A stretch of 64,000 nucleotides of DNA from Reticulitermes speratus. Taxonomy: Eukaryota; Arthropoda; Insecta; Blattodea; Rhinotermitidae. The DNA lies in contig JAJKFL010000011.1 of NCBI GenBank assembly GCA_021186555.1, forward strand, positions 38,210,594-38,274,593. The letters are read 5' to 3'. Positions 52,401 through 59,025 of the stretch are shown here, in pieces. Within the stretch, counting starts at the first letter, position 1, and the number at the start of each line of letters is the position of its first letter. A program made the translations under genes and the position numbers. Under the pieces are notes generated by a model, which saw only the letters and a list, made by a program, of their open reading frames with translations, was not told where the DNA came from and did not search any database.

Positions 52401-54250
52401 ATTATGTGACATATAAAGAAATGGAAGAACAGGTCACAGAATATAGTTCATGTATGCAAATTTGTAAGAAGGAAGTACATAACTGGAAAAGCCATATATG
52501 AGACACGAGCATTAGTCTGAAGTTCTGATGGTGGTGAAAATTTTTGGTTGATATATTGCAGTGTTTTGGGCAACAGCGTTTGAACTGTTTGCAGGGAACA
52601 AGTTGAAAACTGACACCCTGCAGATGGAGGCAGTAATGTCTTCCAAAACATTGGTAACAATGTACCAGCCTATTAGTGTTAGTCGAGACAAGCTGATGTC
52701 CTGCATGGAGTGTCAGAGAAGAATGACACATGACAGTAATATGTGGTCTTTTGGGTAATTACACGGCGTCGTGTGGTAATTATTTACCGACGTTTCGGGA
52801 CAACGTGTCGGTCCCAATATCACGGGTCGAGATTCCCAAGAATTTCCCAAATTCTTGGGAATCTCGACCCGTGAAGATGGGACCGACACGTTGTCCCGAA
52901 ACGTCGGTAAATGATTACCACACGCGCTGTGTAATTACCCAAAAGACCACGGATTACATCAACATCGCGGCGGAAGCCTAAAATCAAGGACACATGACAG
53001 GCTTATGTAATTGCAGCGAGGGAATTTGAATGAAAAAGACTCTTCAAGGGAATTTTTCCTTGTTAGGAGGATAATATTAACATTTTGTTGGCACAGTTTA
53101 TGAACTGAAGCACGTGATGCTTGTCGTTGACACGTACATATCACGTATGCAGTGGTGAACATAGTCACAGATGAGAGCGCAGTCAGGAATCGCAGGAACA
53201 CTTGGATTTCAAACTGTGGTGCGAGGGCCACAGAAGTGCCAGCGATGATCTGCATTGCCATTGCTGTGATCAGGACCTTCCTTGGGCTGAACCTGTCAAT
53301 TGAAACAATACCATTGGACCCTGTTCTGAGCGCGTGTCAGTTTTGTAGAGCAGTGGTATTCAACCTGGGGTACGCGTAACCCTGGGGGTAAGCGGAGACA
53401 TCTTAGGGGTTACGTAAAATTTAAAATAAATAAATATATTATTTCCTGATAAACACTGAATAATCAGGGCCAGATTTAGGGTTAGCCACAAGAGACCGGA
53501 CGTAAGGACATGCGATTTGGGAGCGCCATTTTTGTCTCTGTCTCTCCTTTATGCGATTCTTATCTGGGCGGCTAGTTTCATTTTATTCCACACAGTGCAT
53601 ATAATTTTGCTTTGCTAAAATACCTTTGTTCCTTCAATATAGTTTTCTCGGGGCGCACAGCCGCGTCAATTCGTTTGAATACAACGTTTCGGGGACTAGC
53701 TCCGTCCCCATCCTCAGGCAAAACTGATTTAACATACAACTCGTCTGTCCCGTGTTTTTCTACCTGGCACGGCAGGGAGAATCAGACCGGTTTGTAGTGC
53801 CCAAATAGTTAAGTAGGTGGGCGGGCGCCCGAGAAATCTATATTGAATCATGTCGCCGCGAAAATTTTAAAACTTATACCTTTGTTCCTTTATTAATTTT
53901 TATACGATAGGCAATAATATATTTGTTATTTAATAGCTTGACTCTCCTTTTTCTCATTTAAAACTTATTATTTAATACATTATTTTGGATGTAATTTATT
54001 TAACTTATTTTAGATGTAGATTATAGACTGTGTATAACTTGAATTGTGCACCAACAACTTTGGGGGTACAAAGTTGAAGAGATTATATGTGGGGGTACGC
54101 GAACAAAAAACTTTGAATACCGCTGTTGTAGAGGAACGATACAAACCTGATCAGAAACAGCCTGCAGACGGCTCCGCCCACCAGGATGCCGACCAGATAG
54201 AAGAACTGTGCGACGCTGACCAGCAGTTCCCACTCACAAACCAGACTCCA
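43332..54250 (-). CDS. SLC22-like MFS transporter (organic cation transporter type), partial, at least 8 exons
   Basis: Minus-strand exons in order: 54250-54147, 53292-53138, 52019-51851, 51774-51640, 47799-47698, 46220-46086, 44117-43927, 43448-43332. All have GT-AG borders, and phases agree except across 51640 to 47799, where an exon of length 2 mod 3 must be missing. The order matches an SLC22 fold: SLVCEWELL with TM2, TM3-4, [28 protein letters not shown] (the intracellular PESPRWL block), YYGALLNV (TM7), further TM segments, SELLP and ARIFLL near TM11, and a last helix before TAG. SLC22 proteins move organic ions across the plasma membrane. The usual motif after TM2 (GxLxDRxGRR) is degraded to [13 protein letters not shown], so this is a divergent paralogue. 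The 5' exons with TM1 and the large extracellular loop were not found. Confidence 0.85.
43927..44117 (-). CDS. MFS transporter exon, TM10-TM11
   Basis: Acceptor taccag, donor CTG|gtaagc. It encodes [32 protein letters not shown] and [15 protein letters not shown], equivalent to the GK..I.A.F...Y.AEL.PT.VR segment of SLC22. Confidence 0.88.
44369..44895. mobile_element. Mariner-type MITE carrying a SINE
   Basis: Ends CAGGGTGTCATAAAAGCTTC and the complement of CTTTTAGGACATCCTG (approximately), flanked by TA. The SINE at 44454 is inserted in it. Confidence 0.82.
44454..44736 (+). mobile_element. Full-length tRNA-derived SINE (family S4) with target-site duplication
   Basis: Head CATGGCTCAGGCGGTTAGTC (box A) and CCCGGGTTTGATCCCGGGTC (box B); body GGGACAGGTTTTTCTCC, TAGTACTTGGGTTTTCC, TTTCATTCCACCGGTGCTCC; poly-A end. 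Perfect direct repeats GCAAAGTGG at 44445 and 44737. Probable source family of the 92-bp satellite. Confidence 0.92.
45290..45535 (-). mobile_element. LINE 3'-end remnant, minus strand
   Basis: Minus strand reads [19 protein letters not shown], then (other frame) [11 protein letters not shown] and MIINLRVP. Same LINE family as at 31345. Confidence 0.75.
45722..45770 (-). ncRNA. Degenerate hammerhead-like motif
   Basis: Minus strand: CTGAAGA, stem II CGGAAGAAGAACCATCTTCC, GAAA, CGTCGTC. The core is kept but stem I pairing is weak. Confidence 0.5.
45800..46085. other. MFS intron sequence
   Basis: Nothing recognised. Confidence 0.35.
46086..46220 (-). CDS. MFS transporter exon, TM8-TM9
   Basis: Acceptor tcacag, donor CACG|gtaaga. 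It encodes [20 protein letters not shown] and [14 protein letters not shown], two helices with a basic turn. Confidence 0.86.
46855..47066 (+). repeat. 23-bp minisatellite, 9 copies
   Basis: Unit ATGAGTAACATCAAGTACAC plus TAT, almost without variation. Confidence 0.95.
47067..47560. other. MFS intron, nothing recognised
   Basis: AT-rich sequence without supported features. Confidence 0.35.
47698..47799 (-). CDS. MFS transporter exon, TM7
   Basis: Acceptor gtttag, donor GCAG|gtaaca. It encodes [22 protein letters not shown] followed by LN is the TM7 signature of SLC22. It needs one base from an upstream exon, so it does not join directly to 51640. Confidence 0.85.
48030..48172. mobile_element. 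MITE M1 copy
   Basis: GAGTTGCCACTTTCCCTCAG, TAATATAGCCCAGTCAG, CCACACGTGTGGCATAG and GTTGCCACATAAAATAAA match the copy at 19300. Confidence 0.6.
48476..51110 (-). repeat. 92-bp satellite derived from SINE S4, about 28 copies
   Basis: On the minus strand the unit reads CCCAGTACTTCAGTTTTCCC, CTGTCAGTATCATTCCACC, AATGCTCCATACTCATTCAT, then ACCACCAACGCTGTATAATG. The first 60 bases match the SINE body at 44560-44625 and 37800-37880. Many 1-bp indels distinguish units. Confidence 0.95.
51110..51185 (-). mobile_element. SINE S4 fragment at the head of the satellite
   Basis: Minus strand GGATTCATGCTGGACAAAGT, AACACTGGGACAGGTTTCTC matches GGATTTGTGGTGGACAAAGT and GGGACAGGTTTTTCTC at 44530-44572, continuous with the first satellite unit. 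Confidence 0.8.
51640..51774 (-). CDS. MFS transporter exon, PESPRWL loop
   Basis: Acceptor taacag, donor AGAA|gtgagt. It encodes [20 protein letters not shown] then a hydrophilic loop. PDSPRWL stands for the conserved PESPRWL after TM6. Confidence 0.92.
51851..52019 (-). CDS. MFS transporter exon, TM5-TM6
   Basis: Acceptor tttcag, donor TATAG|gtaagt. It encodes [20 protein letters not shown] and [18 protein letters not shown]; the WRYLQLAIS block is diagnostic of SLC22-type transporters. Confidence 0.92.
52253..52302 (-). ncRNA. Decayed hammerhead-like motif
   Basis: Minus strand: ATGAAGA in place of CTGAAGA, stem II GGAGACAGTACGTTCCTCC, GAAA. ACCA and TGGT can still form stem I. Loss of the core C should abolish activity. 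Confidence 0.5.
52743..52950. repeat. 208-bp near-perfect palindrome with decayed hammerhead cores
   Basis: GTGGTCTTTTGGGTAATTAC and complement form the ends. Each arm has CGTTTCGGGACAACGTGTC or its complement. The right core has GTGAAGA instead of CTGAAGA with intact GAAA; the left is more decayed. Confidence 0.85.
53138..53292 (-). CDS. MFS transporter exon, TM3-TM4
   Basis: Acceptor tgacag, donor ATAT|gtacgt. It begins [16 protein letters not shown] and includes [20 protein letters not shown], the SLC22 helix pair before TM5. Confidence 0.88.
53635..53875 (+). mobile_element. Ribozyme element, family H2, copy 2, with 15-bp duplication
   Basis: Starts CAATATAGTTTTCTCGG and ends TTTTAAAACTT, like the copy at 18110. 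Direct repeats ATACCTTTGTTCCTT at 53620 and 53876 flank it. It lies inside the hAT element. Confidence 0.9.
53672..53725 (-). ncRNA. Hammerhead-like motif, left arm of family H2
   Basis: Minus strand: CTGAGGA, stem II GGGGACGGAGCTAGTCCCC, GAAA, CGTTGTA. The core is intact; stem I pairing is uncertain. Confidence 0.65.
54147..54250 (-). CDS. MFS transporter exon, TM2
   Basis: Acceptor ttgacag, donor ATCAG|gtttgt. It encodes [20 protein letters not shown] and GILVGGAVC, corresponding to the DLVC block and TM2 of SLC22 proteins. An hAT element with its duplication lies only 14 bp beyond the donor. Confidence 0.85.
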
Positions 54251-54487
54251 CTGTCAATACACAAAAATCGCATTTTACCCAGTGACAACCTCCGAGATTT
54301 GAGCTTCTCACAGCAGTGTAGGGTGACCATCCGTCCCGATTTTCGCGGGACAGTCCCGAAAATGCACTTAAAATTCTGTGTCCCGAAATTGGTTTTCAAT
54401 ATCCCGTAATCAGGCAAACGAACTTTTTCTCTTCACTGTTTACAAACCAACTAAATGCACTTCACTTGCAATTTTATTATTTATTCA

Positions 54488-54538
54488 TCAACTCCTACAT
54501 ATGTTTCGGTCTTATATAAGGCCATCTTCAGGGGTTCA
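54488..54538 (-). ncRNA. Hammerhead ribozyme motif, left arm
   Basis: Minus strand: GAACCC, CTGAAGA, stem II GGCCTTATATAAGACC, GAAA, CATATG, TA, GGAGTT (stem I with one bulged A). Confidence 0.82.
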
Positions 54539-54774
54539 TAAACGATGTTCACTTTACATCCAATGTTCCGTCTGCCATTATAACTAGTTCAATCGATTTG
54601 TATATAAGTTACAATCACTTACAAAGTCAGAATTTGAAGTACATATATATATAAGTACATATATATAAGTATATATAAAAACACAGAATATAAAATCATT
54701 GTAATTTATATACAAAGAGATTGGACTAGTTATAATGGCAGACGTAACATTGGATGTAAAGTTAACGTAGTTTA

Positions 54775-54826
54775 TGAACCCCCTGAAGATGGCCTTATAT
54801 AAGGTCGAAACATATGTAGGAGTTGA
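54775..54826 (+). ncRNA. Hammerhead ribozyme motif, right arm
   Basis: Plus strand: AACCCC, CTGAAGA (54783), stem II GGCCTTATATAAGGTC, GAAA, CATATG, TA, GGAGTT with one mismatch. Confidence 0.82.
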
Positions 54827-55084
54827 TGAATAAATAATAAAATTGAAAGTGAAGTGCATTTAGTTGATTTGTAAACAGTGAATTGTAAAAAATGCACAGT
54901 GAGACTAATATATAAAATATAATATATATAGTATTGATATAATAATAGTATTAATTAATATAATATAATATTTATATAATATCAATAATATAATAAATAT
55001 ATAATATATAAGGTTTTATATAATATATAAAAAATACCTTTCTTTATAAAACGTAAATGGCAAAACTGTTTAGCTGCCACCCTG

Positions 55085-55470
55085 AGGGCGCACTGTACCA
55101 CTGTCTGCGCACTGTACCACTGCGCACTGTACCACTATCTGCGCACTGTACCACTGTCTGCGCACTGTACCACTGCGCACTGTACCACTGTCTGCGCACT
55201 GTACCACTGCGCACTGTACCACTATCTGCGCACTGTACCACTGCGCACTGTACCACTATCTGCGCACTGTACCACTATCTGCGCACTGTACCACTGCGCA
55301 CTCTACCACTATCTGCGCACTGTACCACTGCGCACTGTACCACTATCTGCGCACTGTACCCCTGCGCACTGTACCACTGTCTGCGCACTGTACCACTGCG
55401 CACTGTACCACTGCGCACTTTACCACTGCGCACTGTACCATTGCGCACTGTACCACTGTCTGCGCACTGG
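55085..55470 (+). repeat. 15/19-bp compound minisatellite
   Basis: Alternating GCGCACTGTACCACT units with and without an inserted TATCT or TGTCT. Read through on both strands by spurious ORFs. Confidence 0.93.
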
Positions 55471-56049
55471 GAACCAACTGCAAAGGGAACCAACATATTC
55501 TGACTTCAAACAAGCTGTTGTAGTTTTGAACCTGAAGACGTCTATCAACTTGGATGAATTATACGAAGAATTTTGTATAATAAAGCCCACATTTGCATTG
55601 TTTCTGAAGAACTAATGCAAGCAAACTCTTTCCGTTAGTGACAAGTGGTGTCACGTAGTTCTGGCAGCAGACAGCGGGCTGCCGAATGTTGCACGATTAC
55701 TGTCGCTTCTACTCTCTGTTTCTGTGTGCAGCAATTACGTGCATTTGTGAGCTGCTACTGCAGAAACGAATGCAATAGGAGCAGCGTGAACCTGCGGTAA
55801 AGACCAATTGTAAATGTAAATATGGCGTCATGAATGGGAGTGAATACTTTGTGTCGTTATAAACGAGTATCGTTATAACCAAGGAGTATAATGTTATGGT
55901 TAACAGTGAAGAATTAATTGGTAGCACAGAATGTCTGATGTATAGACGAGGTATCGCATAAACCGATGTCGTTATAAGAGGGTTTAACGGTACTTGTAAG
56001 GACTTTCACATATTTGTGCTAAAGGAAGAAAAAAGATATCCTTGAAGCA
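55471..56049. other. Non-coding interval, possible pogo-like remnant
   Basis: CGTTATAACCAAGG, TCGTTATAAGAGGG and GTTTAACGGTAC resemble ends of Tigger/pogo elements, but boundaries are unclear. No coding sequence. Confidence 0.4.
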
Positions 56050-56982
56050 GCGAGGATGTTGTGCCGCAAGGTTCGATCCTCCGAACCTCCCACTGATTCG
56101 AACGATCGTTCCCTGGGGCGCAATTAACTTAGAACCGGGCGTCAGGGCTTGGAGTCCCGAAACCCGATCCGGTAGCTTGCCACCACCTCCCGTATAGGTA
56201 TTTAATAGAAAAAAGGACGCAGAGGCCGCGGGAGGTCGGTCTCTACGATTGACTTCTCGTGCTTTCGGAGCGAATGGGTTTCTTAAGGGGGTAAAGAGCA
56301 GTATGCTGTATATATAAATCTACAAAAAACAATATTATTAATTCACAAAAAAGTTACATTATTTTACATTAGTAAGGACGAGGCGATAACGGCATATTAG
56401 CTTTAGTTCCGCATATTAACCCAACCAACCAAACCAAACCAAACCAAACCACCAGGGACATTAGTGTCTCGAAAAATAAACCTTCCTACCTCGTGAGATT
56501 GACACGATGGTTACTATGAGCAGCGCTGTGTTGGCCTCCATCTTTGGACCGGTTGGTCCCCCCTCAGGATGATGATGATCTGGTCCCCTCGTGGTTCGTG
56601 ACCGAGACACCCCTCGGTCTCGGCAACCAGCGGATCGACGACGGTCGACGTAGTATGATGTCAAAAGACGCAAAGACCCCCTCCCCAACCTTTGGCTAAC
56701 CTTTTATATCCATAGTTTTCCGCATTCGCATTCGCAACCAATGTCAGCGTTTTGCCGTTTAGCGACCCCGTTCAAGCGTCGCAACCATCTCTGATCAGCA
56801 TAATTATTTCCTCATAACTCTACAAGGTTTCTTCACCTACATGCTGGCTCAACAATTTGCGCTGTTTCCTGGTTTTCACAATATCCAACTTACACATACC
56901 TTCCAACATTTCGTTTAACCTGGGGTGGTTGGTTTTCACATTAATTAATTAATTATACCATAAATGTCACTACATTATATCA
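56050..56982 (-). repeat. Probable 3' LTR
   Basis: The start is placed just after the polypurine tract (minus strand TGATATAATGTAGTGACA). The far end is uncertain because the 5' LTR is not available; it is put near 56050 from a TG..CA-like border. A TATATATAC word on the minus strand near 56310 may be a promoter element. Confidence 0.5.
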
Positions 56983-56994
56983 CCCCGCCCTTAA
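56982..56994 (-). other. Polypurine tract
   Basis: Minus strand AAGGGCGGGG directly before the putative LTR start, where plus-strand DNA priming occurs in LTR elements. Confidence 0.6.
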
Positions 56995-57107
56995 AAATTG
57001 GAATAATCCCCTTGGATTATTTACAATTTCCCAAACATTTAACAGTATTACACAATATTACCCAACATGTTCTATGTTACAATATTTACAATATTTCGTC
57101 TATACAT

Positions 57108-58960
57108 CTATACAATGGGTACGTTCACTCGACGTGGTGTGAAACGGGGCTCCGGCTGCATGGATCCGGATGTACCCTCTTCCACAGGTGTGACTTGGAC
57201 CCCCTCCTCAATGGCTGATGCATCGGTCTCGCGGTGGGCGGAGGGTTTACATAGTATTTCCCTCCTTCGCACCAACATGAAGGTTCCGAGCGTTACTACA
57301 AGAGCCGCTGCGACTGCCGATGTGACCAGTATGGCATAATACTGCGTCGTGGCTGCCTCTTGTCGTTCTTGTAGTTGCTTGAACAGCTGCGTCGCCGGGA
57401 AGGTTGGCTGCCCTCCGTTCTCGTTCACGATGTCCCAAGATTCTAAAATCTCCTTTAAATCGTTGGGTTGTTCCTGCAACACTTGTTGTTCACGTTTCAA
57501 AAATAATGTTTCAATTTTCGGTAGGAGCACGGGGTGGTACTCCACTGTGTAACTGGACTGGAGACTCCTCCAGGCGTTTAACACCATATTCTCGTTTGTC
57601 CAGTCACATCCTTCGGGTTGCTGTATCCACCCGGCATCTCTTAACACGACTTCTCTGGGTTTCCGAGTGTCTCCGCACCTTTCCTCAAAAGTAATAGGTC
57701 GGCTTACCGAGAACACCCATAAGCCCTGGTTGGTTTTTAGACGCCTCATTACTGGCTTAAAATCCTTGCCTACTATGCTTCTTTCGCAATATTTCAGTAT
57801 ATCTTTATTCTTTCCATAAAACAACCCACCCAAACATGAATCGTGGCTTCGATCCAGTCTAGGCGAGGTTACTTCACAGAAGTTTACGTGACCGAATTTA
57901 CAATTTCGGAAATACTCCGACTCTAGTTCATAATATGCCCTTCGGTCCTCTGATACTGCTAACCATTTGCCTTCGTGGTGGATCTGGACATACCTTCCCA
58001 CTTCCTGAGAATAGGTCGGAAGTGGTATTGCACGATACACAGCATACGTACTTTGTACCTCCCTCAGTGGCATCTGAATCAACAGCCTGATTACCCCATC
58101 ATAAGTTATCGCGTGAACTCGCATAATGGCATAAAATACATACATGAATTCAGGTTTTACCGGTCGCAAAAAGTTTAGTCCTGGGGGTAGGTGTACGGTG
58201 ATCTGCTGTAGGACCTCCGTCAACCTATCCACAGGCATCAAAATGGCCGCTAGTCGGTTCAGGGCCGCTAACTCCAAACCCATGGCTAACTCGGTGACGT
58301 CAGCGTATACTCGTAGCAAATGTACGTCTACTTCTCGCAAGTAGCTATTCGTTCTGCGATCTTGTTGCGTTTCAATATCTGTCTCATTTTCCCAACGAAT
58401 AATGTTTTGTCGTAGCTTATCTGTTTCTCTGGTCTGGAATTTAGCTTGTTTTATTAGTAGTCTTAATTTGTTAGAATTTACTTTTATGTGGTCTTCCCAA
58501 ATCTTTGATAACGTTATCTGATTGTTCACATCGTGTACTATTCTCTCCTGGGTATGGCTCATTTCTTCTACCCGATTGTTCAATAAAGATATATCAGTTG
58601 TCAACGCTGTCCCGAACAAGTATTTCATCATCCGGCCGCCCAAGGAAAACAAACTTCTCTTAACACGCGTTCCTCCTGATAATATTTGTTCCATCCCTCG
58701 TATTTTTCGAATAATTTCCTTTGCCATTGTCTGTAAATTTCCTATTTCTCTCTGAATTTCTGGTTCCGTCCCTAAAGGCTTAACGAGCTCTTCTAGATCC
58801 CTTAAAGCAGTCTGGGCCATCTCTCCATAATTTGAAATGTTTATATTTAACACAAGATTCCAAAAGTTTCCAGTAATTTGGATTTCATGTTCATATAGGA
58901 ATGCAGACCCTACTGATATCTGGTTCGGTGGAGTTACTTCCTCAGAGTCTGCTCTCACAC
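57108..58960 (-). CDS. env: Envelope-like glycoprotein of the LTR element
   Basis: ORF of about 615 codons after a splice-acceptor-like CTCTTTTTAG at 58961. There is no ATG at the start; the open frame continues only a few codons upstream to a TAA. This suggests translation from a spliced mRNA whose first exon provides the start and signal peptide, as known for insect errantiviruses. An RVKR furin-type site lies about residue 105, followed by a Gly/hydrophobic stretch that would be the fusion peptide. Heptad-like regions follow, and a hydrophobic segment about 50 residues before the end is the membrane anchor. No internal stop is seen. Homology class is judged from layout only. Confidence 0.8.
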
Positions 58961-58975
58961 CTAAAAAGAGATAAA
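58955..58975 (-). promoter_or_regulatory. Putative env splice acceptor
   Basis: Minus strand pyrimidine-rich TTGTTTTATCTCTTTTTAG followed by GTGTGAG; it falls between the pol stop and the env reading frame. Confidence 0.65.
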
Positions 58976-59025
58976 ACAATTGTTGTTTTAACTTTCTTCT
59001 ATTTCTCTGTAATTGTCCCGTTCCC

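Larger units (their letters stand above)
53351..54125. mobile_element. hAT-type non-autonomous element
   Basis: Inverted ends CAGTGGTATTCAA and TTGAATACCGCTG, with a perfect 8-bp duplication TTGTAGAG at 53343 and 54126. Subterminal GGGGTACGCG motifs are present in both halves. It carries the ribozyme element at 53635. No transposase. Confidence 0.93.
54432..54882 (+). mobile_element. Inverted-repeat ribozyme element, family H1
   Basis: Arms TTCACTGTTTACAAACCAAC and complement; two outward hammerhead motifs; tail AAAAATGCACAGTGAGA after the right arm. The interior contains a TA-rich imperfect palindrome. Confidence 0.88.
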
